Assembly (NCBI GenBank): GCA_024449915.1
Contig: JAMZAV010000071.1
Coordinates: 124,001 to 188,000 of the forward strand
Direction: 5' to 3'
DNA from: Sweltsa coloradensis
Taxonomy: Eukaryota > Arthropoda > Insecta > Plecoptera > Chloroperlidae
Length of the DNA stretch: 64,000 bases
The notes under the pieces are model-generated. The model ran no database searches, was not told the origin of the DNA, and saw only the letters and a program-made list of their open reading frames with translations. Numbering within the stretch: position 1 is the stretch's first letter; every line of letters begins with the position of its first letter. Below, piece by piece: positions 11,951-22,072 of this stretch. A program made the position numbers and the translations under genes.

Positions 11951-12866
11951 TGCTTATACAGAAGCTTAGCTCCCTAATTATTTTTAGTTTTCACTTGCCG
12001 TCATTATTGGTTTCATTGCATAATGTGACGTTCAATCTGAAGCCGTCTGAAGTTTGTAAACATAATAATGTTGTGAACAAAGAAAGCTGCCTTAATTATT
12101 TTTTTATCTATGAAAGGAAAACTTTATGAATAACTCATAGCCAAATCAATTATTTTACATCGACTTCAAAGAACTAGGATATAAAACACACAACTTCCAA
12201 CAAGACTTGTTTAAAATTTTGCGATAAAAGGCGTTTTAGAATCTTTGCAAAACACACATAAACAACACTACAACAAAAAGAATTATAAGCCTAAACTAAA
12301 AAAGCATATTTAAGCATATATTTTCGCAAAAAGAACGCTGTTTGATGACTTTGTAGGGATATACTCTAGTGTTGAATAAATTACTTTTTTAAAATTTTAA
12401 TAAATACTCATGTTGATAAGGAAGTGTTTCGAGTCAAACTATCAATGTTAAAACAACATACATTATTTACAAACTTAAACCTAAGAATGTATCGATTCAA
12501 AAACACTTACATTAACTCCATAACAAATAAAAGTGTTCATAGTATAAATTAAGAAGTGTTGCACTTAAATTTAACTGCAACAACTTGATTGCATTTATAA
12601 ATTTAGATTACAAACTAGCATGTACAAATATTCCGAGGTAGTCCAATACCCAACGGAACCTGTAACCCCACATAATTAACCTCTGAATTTGAACCAAGAA
12701 CAAAACTACACAAGATAAGTAGCCTCATAAAAAATCTAAACGCAAATTACGATTAACCGTACCAATCAATCGGATGATTGATTAATGATCGTGAGTGACG
12801 GACGACTCCCGTAAACAACCGGTATTGATGTAGACACGCGGGCTCAACAGTACCTGACTGCACGCC
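11951..12866. other. AT-rich DNA, nothing recognised
   Basis: Low-complexity AT-rich sequence without coding or RNA signals that I can support. Confidence 0.45.
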
Positions 12867-13055
12867 GCGCGGACCACTGGTGGGCTAGCTTGCAAATACA
12901 TCGGTCCATTGACGAGCAATGGTCACTCTGCCTCCACCACCATCAAGCTATCACCTGCGTGAGGTATAGGACGGCGCGGACCACTGGTGGGCTAGCTTGC
13001 AAAACATCGGTCCATTGACGAGCAAGGGTCAACTCTCCCCACCACCATCAAGCAT
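12867..13055 (+). repeat. Tandem duplication, about 107-bp period
   Basis: The block GCGGACCACTGGTGGGCTAG, with the following TTGACGAGCAA and CCACCACCATCAAGC segments, occurs twice, starting near 12869 and 12976. The copies differ by a few substitutions and short indels. Each unit contains the near-palindrome CCACTGGTGG. Confidence 0.8.
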
Positions 13056-14269
13056 ATCATCTTTTAGTATCAGTAATTTTATAATACGAAAATCAATTAC
13101 ACCTATGGGATTGTTTCCCGATAAATAATTTAGAAACCTTAATTTTGTATTTCTATTGTATACGTTTTATACTTTGTTATGAAATAAATACATATCATAA
13201 TAACAGAAATTGATCAATTTACACATTATGAAGTTCAATAATAGTGTAGCTAGATAGTGGATATGTATAACTTGTGTTGGAAACACAACGCACATGATGA
13301 AATATTATCGGCTAGTACTGGACGTGCGTTTTAGGCAAACTCCTGTTCGCGCGGCCAACTGACACCTCGGTTGCTTGAAATTTTACACAGTGTGAACGGC
13401 AGCAGAAATGATGGGCACTACAGTCAAACTTTAAAAAAAAAACGTTTTTGGGTTTTGTTAGATACACCAAAAGTTACCGTTTTCATAAATTGTTCACACA
13501 CACAATATTGGTAATGTAGGGCTGTAATTGTAAGCTTTCTTAACGTCTATGCAAAGTTAAAAATATTGCATGCATTTTAATATCTGTAATTATACATTTT
13601 TTTAGCTATAAATTTTGAAAAAGCGACAATATTAAAACTTGTATAATATGTTAGTGGACGAAATTTGCCAATTGGTATAATTTTTAAATGAGCATCCAAT
13701 GATATACTCGCAAATATAACTACGTACGACCTATAACTTCCAAGATCAATACAACTATTTGTTGTTCTCTTCCAGTCCAATAATATCAATATATTTCGTC
13801 CAATTTGTGACTGTTTTAGTAAGAAAAACATGTTTTTACAATGACCTGTATAGAGAGGCTGTTGTAGTTCGGTACAGTTATCGATTAACATCGTTAAAAC
13901 GTGTGTTGCGTATATTTCTTCAGTTCACAAATGTTTTTCCTACTACTATACTTCTTTCAAAACCAACAACGAACCACCACGCTTGATGATTGTTGTTCTG
14001 GATCTAAAATATTCCCAATATTATCATATTCCTCTTCTACCTGCACGGAATGCGAAAGATAAAATGAATATCTTGTATTTGGTGATTTGTTTAACTATAA
14101 CCCTACCGTTATAGACAGGATGCGTTACCATATTTCATCTGCGTGTCTACTCCTATGTATCTTATTGTCAGTCGCATCATCCCATCCGTTCATGTTAAAC
14201 TTATTTATGTTGACAGACACGTGCTGGCTGTCACCTAAAACTCCATAACTTACAACACCCACATAGCAG
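13056..14269. other. AT-rich DNA, nothing recognised
   Basis: Short open frames of about 75 to 105 codons occur on both strands near 13577-13986 and overlap each other. None has a recognisable motif. Confidence 0.4.
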
Positions 14270-14445
14270 CCGTTAGGACCTGGGCAATGGGCCCCGTGGG
14301 TTGGGTTACGGGTTGGCAGCTACCTTAAGGGGACGATGGCATATCGCATGTCAGGTGGTGTCCTTATCAGGACAGGAGGCAGACAAACTAGGTGCGTAGA
14401 ACAGAAAGATCTGGAGAAATGCCGCTCATGCTCTTTCCATTGCGT
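14270..14445 (+). other. GC-richer open stretch, possible exon
   Basis: A plus-strand frame opens after a stop near 14264. It runs about 60 codons to a donor-like GTAAGT at 14443 and is Gly/Arg rich with a C-x-x-C pair near its end. G+C is clearly above the flanks. No family is recognised and no good partner exon was found. It could equally be an unrecognised repeat. Confidence 0.2.
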
Positions 14446-15372
14446 AAGTTCTTTTGTTTAAGATTACTTACAAAAATATAATATTTGTACTTGATGACTA
14501 TGAAAAATACATCTTCCAATAGAATCAAATTGTATTAAATATTTGAAACTTCATTAAAACATTGGGAACTTACTGAATGGCGTAACATAGGAATCGTTGC
14601 TTTATCATTACATGACTTTATCATTGCTGGCAACTATAATAATTGAAGTGGAGTTATCAGCATCGTCATTTGCAAATTATAAACATATTAACCTTCTCAC
14701 AGATCGTAAAGTATATTCATGGTTAATAATATTATACCGTGCAATGTGCTCAGTTTGGTAAACTTCTGGCCTAGCTTTAAAAATAATATATGCTTATAAT
14801 TTGAGAAATTAAAAAAAAACATGGTTGTGATAATATGACATTATGATACCATTAATTCTAATAGTTTTAATATAATATAAATTCAAATATAAGCGAACTT
14901 CAATGCGCAAATACTTAAGTGTATATATATATCGGATTTATTTCTATTATGTCTTCAAATAATGTAGTAGAATAGAATGAATTTCAATATAACAAACTAT
15001 TCAATCGATAATGAGATCAAAGAATTTTCTTTGAATCCGCCATTGCAGTGTATGTAAATGTATTATATGAAAGTATAGGGCAGACTATTATATAACTCTA
15101 GGTGATATTATTTATTGAATACTTGCTTGGTTTTATTGTAGTAGATACGGTTTAGATGAAATGGGACTATGAACGTGACAGTTTATAAAATTACTTCTTG
15201 CACCTTACTTTTCTGACAACCATTGTTGCCCCCAGGTACAAAATTGGTAATGTACGGTCTTTGGGGATGTGTGCCAATCATGTTGTCATTTTAGATACTT
15301 CACCTTTAACACAATAATAATTAATGAGGTTGTCAAATCGAGTTTCCCATAATCTCATTCGTAGGCGGAATA
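14446..15372. other. AT-rich DNA, nothing recognised
   Basis: No supported gene, RNA or repeat. Confidence 0.45.
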
Positions 15373-15422
15373 TTGTATTTATTTATTTATTTATTTAACG
15401 TCTATCCTATTCATATTATCTG
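15373..15422 (-). repeat. LINE-like 3' end fragment
   Basis: (ATTT)n followed by AACGTCTATCCTATTCA is the reverse complement of the 3' terminus seen at 41156-41520 and 43937-44083. Confidence 0.6.
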
Positions 15423-15886
15423 CACAGTAAACACATGCCTAAAACGTTATATGTATAACACTTTGTTTAACAAACTATCTCTACCGGTACCTTTTAGTTT
15501 TTACAATACATTTTTCAATCTTATTTTTATATTTATATTATTTTTTGAAAATACTGTATGGGTTCTGACCATTTAGGTCAATGATATAATACACAAGCTA
15601 AAAGCAGCAAATAAAATACTGTGTACATACATTCCATTGGTTGGCCTACTTATTATTCAATATTAATGGTACATCGGGCTCGGTGATGAAATATTACATT
15701 ATCGAAATATCACACGAAAAATTAGATATCGATATTATATCAACATTTTGTTATTTGGGCAAGAAAATAATATAATAATGTAACAAAAGAGTAGGCCCGC
15801 TATTATAAATGTGTTTATTATTGGTTGATGAGGTTTCGCCAAAAAATCATAAAGATTTTTACCTTCTTACCCTCGCGTTTAAATGA

Positions 15887-15952
15887 CCCAGCACCTCCAC
15901 CATATAAAAGTCAGAATTCGTTGTTTGCTTTAGCCTACCCGGCACCTCCACC
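15887..15952 (-). repeat. Two tandem copies of the 15-mer motif
   Basis: CCCAGCACCTCCACC at 15887-15901 and CCCGGCACCTCCACC at 15938-15952 have the same orientation and lie 51 bp apart. The sequence just left of the first, CTCGCGTTTAAATGA, is shared in reverse complement with the 58481 copy. The repeat unit therefore extends beyond the 15-mer. Confidence 0.65.
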
Positions 15953-16200
15953 ATAATAAAACTAAGATCCAAAATTTCAAGAAATAAATCATTTTTTCTA
16001 AGGTTTAATTTCGATATTTCGAAATGCAGTCCAAATATCGACAACGAAAATAATCTCACTTATCGCTATTGTATCGAAATATCGATTTCTTTGCATAGTA
16101 CCAATAATACAATATCATTGGTTATGGCCATTATTAAGCGAGCGAAGCGAGCGTTTCCATTTGACTCTGCCGGAAAAATTAGTCACTGTTTGTTTTTTTT

Positions 16201-16234
<34 letters not shown>

Positions 16235-16647
16235 TTTGTATTTTAACGTTGAACGGAGCTCGGATAGTTGAAATTTGACCACCGCAAGCTCGTTCAATTG
16301 ATACATCATTCATTGTTGGTCAAAATCGTTTCAATAGTTAAAAGTTGCTAATTCGCTCGGAAAGTTTTTTTAAACTAAACGCGACAAATCACGATAGCAA
16401 ATCATTAGAATGTACTCCGACATATTTTATTTTGGGAATACGATAATAAAAAGTGAAAAATAGCCGCATTATAAAAGTAGTTCATCTAATTGGCGGAAGT
16501 TTCGCAACGCATCCTAAAGTAATCTAAATCTTTCGAAGCGTTAATATCCCGGTCACCACAGTAAAAAGTCGAAGGTTGAGTTCCCTAGCCCGGGATTAAA
16601 TAAAATTAACAAATTTCAACCAAAATATCTTTGGCTAATATATAATT

Positions 16648-16865
16648 CGGAATTCAAATGGCCGTGAACAGCGAACTACGCAAATTTAAATTAAGTGCAA
16701 TGTGGTCTATATACAGTTCGCTTATCACGTACCAATAGCTTTTCACTGGTCATGGAATACCTGATCGGTACGCTTGGAAAGCGTGACTGCTATAGCTAGA
16801 CCCACATTGCACATTTTTTTAATTTTAAAATTTGCGACGTTCGCTGTCCACAGGGCCATGTTTCC
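16648..16865. repeat. Inner inverted repeat (foldback)
   Basis: The arms start at about 16648 and end at about 16865. GGCCGTGAACAGCGAAC, GCAAATTTAAATT and GTGCAATGTGG on the left have inverted counterparts on the right: CCACATTGCAC, AATTTTAAAATTTGC and GTTCGCTGTCCACAGGGCC. The central segment of about 85 bp can itself pair partly. It may be a smaller element nested in the long-TIR element. Confidence 0.6.
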
Positions 16866-16915
16866 AATATTATTTATTATTGCCAAGGTATTTGGGTAAA
16901 CCCGTGGATAAAATC

Positions 16916-17064
16916 CACCGCCATCTAGAGGACCTTGACTCCTTGGGAAAACTATTTAAACTCTTTGGTGACAAATAATACCCTGCTTCCTCGAAAGTAT
17001 TTTGATTACTTCTAGGTGGCAGTGCATTAGAAACTTCGCGCGTCTTTTCGTTGCCATGGCAACG
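16916..17064. promoter_or_regulatory. CTCF-like pair and palindromic RFX X-box
   Basis: The reverse complement of 16916-16934 contains CTCTAGATGGCGGTGG, and 17008-17024 contains CTTCTAGGTGGCAGTGC. Both resemble the CTCF core and point in opposite directions. At 17049-17064 is the perfect 16-bp palindrome CGTTGCCATGGCAACG, a full RFX X-box (GTTGCC-AT-GGCAAC). RFX sites are typical of ciliary gene control in animals. No ciliary gene is visible nearby, and the sites lie within a mobile element. Confidence 0.4.
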
Positions 17065-17559
17065 TTACTTTTGTTATAATGTAATTTCAATTAACACTAC
17101 TTATCGGATCAAAATTAAATTAACATATTCGTGACCGGACGGACATTCTAAATGATTTGGCCACCTCAGATTTTGTCGCCGTTTAGTTTGAAAAAAGAAC
17201 TTTCGATTAACTTTAATGTAACTTTTTAACTTTTTGAACGATTTTGCCACAAAACTAATGGAATTCAATCGAGAACAAAGCTTGCGGATGGTCAAAATTT
17301 CTACTCGATCTGAGCCTCCGTTCGAACGTTATGGCGAGACATACAAACAAACAAAAAAAAAACTAGTGACTATTTTTTCCGGCAGAGTCAAATGGAAACG
17401 CTCGCTTCGCTCGCTTAAAAATATGTATTATTCAATAAAATTGTATCCATGAAATAGACATTATCAATTGGTCGGACTTATCAGAAACAAAGCTGATAAT
17501 AAGGTATTGTCAACCAATTATGTCGTATTTGTATCGATACCGTGGCAACTAACCGCATA

Positions 17560-17800
17560 AAGTGAGCCATGGGACGTCCCCAGGTCACATTACTACTCCC
17601 CGGACATCGAGTCTGCCGGCGTCAGCGTTGACGTCCTCCGCCGAGGCTTGTCATCATCGAGTGGGAGAATTATGCAACAATGTTCCGCTGAAGGCCTCGT
17701 TAGTCGCGCCAACAGCCGTCACTCTCGCTTCGACGTCGCTCCCGCCACGGTGTGGCTGCTGGCTGGAGCCGGCGCCGGCTAGGGGGGGGGGGGGTCACAC
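17560..17800. promoter_or_regulatory. CpG-rich islet ending in a G-run
   Basis: About 240 bp of high G+C with many CpGs, two GACGTC cores (GTTGACGTCC and TCGACGTCG), GCCGGCGCCGGC near 17770, then 12 to 13 G at 17780-17793. An 83-codon plus-strand frame spans it and is Ala/Ser/Thr/Pro rich, as chance frames in such DNA tend to be. Promoter-like; direction unknown. Confidence 0.35.
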
Positions 17801-18052
17801 GGCGTGCACATAACGCGGTTATGGACGAGTTACTCTTACTTATACGCTAGTTTAACGTTGAATCGCATTTGCTGTTTTGACGATAACCAGTTTTGCGTAG
17901 CATTTTAGAAGGGAGAATTGCGCACTGAAACCAACTCTAGGCTCATTTTGTTTTTCGTGTATTATTCACATTGCCGTAATGCGTTCATAATGCATTAACC
18001 TTCGAAATTATTTAAATAGACCACTTATATCTGATCTGAGAAGTAAATCAAT

Positions 18053-18252
18053 ACTTCTGTCCGTCCTTCCGTCTGTGCGTGTGTCACATATCACAATAAA
18101 AACCGAACACCAATGTTCTATCGACATGCTGGTTTTTGTTGGCATTGCCTTTCAACAAGGATACCACATCATTTTTCTAGTAACCCTGGGGATAAGAAGT
18201 AATTGGCTAGACCCCCAGAAAGATTAAATTTTTATAACTCGGTACCTCCACC
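18053..18252 (-). repeat. 15-mer to GGAC-tail repeat, copy 2
   Basis: Minus-oriented: CTGTCCGTCCTTCCGTCTGT at the left, an AACCCTGGGGAT block in the middle, then CTCGGTACCTCCACC (a variant 15-mer) at 18238-18252. Confidence 0.5.
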
Positions 18253-18376
18253 ATAGAATGCTACAACCTAACCTCTTATAAGTGATAATTCTTACACGAC
18301 ACCTCCACGCTCCACCATAGAATGCTACAGTTAAACTTCTTATAAGTGGTAATTCTTGCACGGCACCTCCACCAAA
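18238..18376 (-). repeat. Three tandem units of about 62 bp carrying the 15-mer
   Basis: GGTACCTCCACC at about 18241, a disrupted copy with a CTCCACG insertion at about 18299-18316, and CGGCACCTCCACC at 18361. Between them the spacer ATAGAATGCTACA...CTTATAAGTG.TAATTCTT is nearly identical. Confidence 0.75.
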
Positions 18377-19062
18377 AAGCTCAACTCAAGGAGATTTTTG
18401 AATTTGTGTATTCTTCTTTGACGATCTGTTGAAATATCAGTTTTGCTCCCTCTTTTAGATCTCTCATACCAGTGCGTGTTACATATTTATCCAAAATGGC
18501 TGCTAGTTATTGTTGTTAGCCGAAGCCTGCAATCTATCGACCATTAGATTGGTCTGGGTCTAGAAAATGACTATGCAAATGCTAAAAAATTATTGTGGTA
18601 AAGACCTTGTATAGGCCTATCATAACACTTTATTTACTGCTGTCCGAATGCCTGGTTGTAACTTAGACATTCCCGTCGCTGACTAGGTGCAATAAGAGAT
18701 GATTGAATGGAGTGTTAGTGTAAGGAATGGAGAGGACATGGTGTACTCTAAATGAAATGAAGCACTCCAGTAGTGCTGCAAAAAGAAGGTGAAGCGAGCG
18801 GTTTGCTCCCATTTGTTTCAGAGGGTGACAGTGTGAGTAATGCGATCATAAGATCAAGACTTCAACTTCAAGAGACAAAAGTGTACTATAAAGATGGGTG
18901 CAAATGATAGGATAGAATTGTTTATGATTTGGTTAGGTTTAAGGAGTGCTTTTTAAGAGGGTGTCTTTTAGTTTTATCGACATAATATGAGTTCAATTTT
19001 AATATTTTGAATTTGTATTGCCCATTGGAAACATGAAGATTTTAAATGTGTCAGTGTTATAG

Positions 19063-19113
19063 CACAGATAACAGAGTACACTACCTGCGTAGTGTATTAC
19101 TCTGTTATCTGTG
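19063..19113. repeat. Hairpin-forming inverted repeat
   Basis: CACAGATAACAGAGT plus ACTAC on the left pairs with GTAGT plus ACTCTGTTATCTGTG on the right. The loop is a 4-base CTGC and one arm has a small bulge; the arms are about 22 bp. Confidence 0.8.
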
Positions 19114-20593
19114 GTTATAGATCTCCAAATTTAAGTACACGTTAACGAGTGACCAGTATTTTTTAAATTTGTAATGGCGATTTTTGAAATGTGAATTTTA
19201 GATTGTAAACTACAAGTTTGAGTGCTTGTTTATCCTTTTTATATATCTTACGAACATTCATACAGATGTTCCATTATAAAACTGGTAAGCGTTCTCCTAT
19301 AGCCAATGATGAGTCTCGGCACGAACGAGATGCATTCGTGTAAGCGATGTATGCTGCATGATATTGTGGTAAGGTACCGTATGGTACGTATCTCGAAGTG
19401 TCCAAATTAGTATTGTGGAGTGTATAGAATTAAATAGAATTGTAGATTTAAGTTGCAGTAAATTAATTCATCACTTAAAACTGTGGCTTTGTTAACGCAA
19501 TTAATAATTATATTGATACAGATATGTGATAAACTGATAATTACGTAAATATATAGGGTGCCGTTGCCTGTTGTTGTTTTCAAATATCTGTAATGTAAAT
19601 AAATTATACGTACATAGAAAGAACGTATAAAAGTAGTGATTTAAAAAAAATTTGTTTTCATATAAATTAAAAACATGTTATGTAAAACTTTAGTTTTCTT
19701 AAATATCATAAAATTTTTACTTTTTGATCATATTCTCTTTAACATTACCATTGAGAATTGAACCTTTCTATACTTTATGCTATTACCATACTATTATTGA
19801 CAATGAAAATCAAAACGTAAGTCATTTCGTCTAAGGAATTGGGCCATGCATTCCCTAACAGTCATAGAAGTCAGAGAGTAATAGATATTGTGCCATTTCC
19901 ATCAAAACAGGAGTAAAACTAAATATTCAAGCCAGCAACTAATGACTTACATAAGTACTAAGTGCTCTTAAAACCACTACGGAACATTGAGAATCCAGAG
20001 CGATTATTGAAGTTCTTGCAGTTCTTGCACAATCATCGAACCCCGGTAGAAATGGAATAGTAAATGTCGAACGTCTAGACGTTGCTGTACCTGACTTGCG
20101 GCGTCCAAATAGCTCCGATTTGTTCCCGCATGGATGGATTGCATCATAAGAGTCTAGCTAGAGGAAGTGGGGTGTACCTCCATAGTGGACGTGCAAGCCG
20201 CGCTGTTCGCCATATCAAGGAATTGATTTTATTCTGCTTGAGATGATGCGTCTAGAATCCATTACATGAGCTACAAATCAGAAATTTTGGAAATCGTAAG
20301 GAAATCTAAATCATGAATAATTATGAATGATATGGTAGTTAATAATTTCATTGCATACGCTCTCGGTGAATTTGATGACGTCAATGTGTGAACAGTAATT
20401 GTTTTTAAATAATCTTAATCCTGCAGAGCATAAGGAGGGAGAGTTTAAATACGTTAATTTAAAACTATAAACAACTTTTAAAAATGAGTCATTCACAGTA
20501 CCGAAGGTTTGACATGAGATATTCTTGAGATCAAAGTCAAAAAACAATTAAAAACATTTTAAGCATAATAATTACTAAAATAAATCTTCATGA
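19114..20593. other. AT-rich DNA, nothing recognised
   Basis: No supported gene, repeat or RNA. A slightly GC-richer patch at 20090-20215 has no identifiable content. Confidence 0.4.
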
Positions 20594-20676
20594 AAAAATT
20601 AAAACACTGGTTACGGTATTTCAGTAGTCATTGAAATATCGTCATCGAAATCTCGTAACCAGTGAATTTAATTTTT
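20594..20676. repeat. Short foldback, 83 bp
   Basis: The left arm AAAAATTAAAACACTGGTTA plus CG and the right arm CGTAACCAGTG plus AATTTAATTTTT are inverted copies differing by one base and one indel. The loop is about 38 bp. Compatible with a tiny MITE. Confidence 0.75.
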
Positions 20677-21046
20677 CGAGTAATGTACAGTCATACAAAT
20701 GAAATAATTCACCTTACCAACTCTAAAAAGGTTTCATGCTTATATCTGCATTAAAGCGGCAATAGGCGGTAGTGTCATGTTTGCTCGCCAATAATTATTT
20801 GATTGGTACTTGTTTGATACTTGATAATTGATACTAATCCAGATGGATACAAGTCATGTCATTACTTATATCCAATAATTAATATTTCAAAGCATCCCAT
20901 CAAGTAAAGGAAAAGCAAGCATCCCTCTTATATTACTTAAATAATTTTAATTTTTTACATTATTATTTATTTGCATAAATGTATGCATGTGTTTAAAAAA
21001 AAAGAGCGAGGAAATAAAAATTATGTTCATATTTCTATCATATTGC

Positions 21047-22072
21047 AATAGGGAATATTCCACTTCCGCCAAATACTGTACGAATAGATTTTTTAGAAGA
21101 AGTATTTCGTCCCGATTACAAATATGTACTTTGTTTTTCCGTGAAATAATAATCCAGTGATTTATAGCCGTTTTAAAAGCAGCACTTTTTTAAAGCGGCA
21201 AAAACGACTGTGACGTCAGAACTGTGTTGATCCACGCCGTCTGGATAAACATACATCCAGACCAAAGATGTTGGAATAGTATTATAGTAGGATCGAGATA
21301 TACATCAAGACGGCGGTGTTTTAATCAAAGCAGCGCCTAGCGTAGCAAACAGATGGCGGACATTTACATTTAACGCCTAGCCAGAAAACGAGAAAAGTTG
21401 ACATTGCAATCAAAAAACAAAACTGAAACAGTCCTAGGTCTAGGCCTAGACGTAGAAAATTATTTATAATACAACAGTCTAGGCCAATCGTTCCTGTAGG
21501 ATATAGGCATTGGTATGTGAATACTAAAATTACTCACTTGACAAGCCCTAGGCTTAACTTGCCAACCCTAGGCCTGCACGTTCATGTTCTGACACACATC
21601 CCGCACAAAAACCTTACTTTGATGACTAATTAAAGCCTATTGTAGATAAAGAATACCATGATAGTCCTAGGCTATGCAAAAACTCAAGACAAAATGCTCG
21701 TTATTCTTTATCACAATGATCTCGCGAAATCTCCTGTCACATACGAAAAAAGAAAAACAAAAGACGGTGAAAATGTACGTCCCTGTGGAGTTGTTTGTGT
21801 TGAGCGGATGGGCGAGCACCGCCGTCTGTATGTAAATATGTACAAATATACGTACATTTAGTTTCCAATTGGCCTTGACTCAACACAGTTATGACGTAGT
21901 ACCGTCCAAAGATGGCGCACGCGCGTTTTGCGCGCAAACTGGGGGACCCATTTAATTCTTGTTTAAATTACACAAAAAACATTTTTTTTAAATAAAAAAA
22001 AGTGCAGGGACTATTAAGACATGAATAAGAATTAAAATAAAATATAAAATATTAAGTGGAATATTCCCTATT
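21047..22072. other. Block bounded by a 19-bp inverted repeat
   Basis: AATAGGGAATATTCCACTT at 21047-21065 is matched exactly by AAGTGGAATATTCCCTATT at 22054-22072. The GGAATATTCC core is self-palindromic, but the flanks match only in inverted orientation. Inside are a CRE (TGACGTCA, 21211-21218), several TAGGCCTAG-type palindromes near 21433-21452, and a YY1/NRF1-like site near 21908. No long coding frame; a 67-codon frame at 21658-21861 is unassigned. Confidence 0.45.
21906..21940. promoter_or_regulatory. YY1 plus NRF1-like promoter motif
   Basis: AAAGATGGCGCACGCGCG combines a YY1-type AAGATGGCG with a GCGCACGCGC resembling NRF1. It is followed by TTTTGCGCGCAAA. Such combinations mark housekeeping promoters in animals. 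A related AGATGGCGGACATTT lies at about 21351. Confidence 0.4.

Larger units (their letters stand above)
16137..17415. mobile_element. Long-TIR DNA element, about 1.28 kb
   Basis: The left end reads AGCGAGCGAAGCGAGCG and the right end CGCTCGCTTCGCTCGCT, flanked by TA at 16135-16136 and 17416-17417. Inverted similarity continues about 150 bp inward on both sides: the blocks TTTCCATTTGACTCTGCCGG, a long T/A run, a GAGCTCGGAT-like and a CCACCGCAAGCTCGTTCAAT-like block all recur inverted. This resembles a non-autonomous TIR element with TA target duplication. No transposase frame is visible. The interior holds a second inverted repeat and several transcription-factor-like sites, listed separately. 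Confidence 0.6.
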
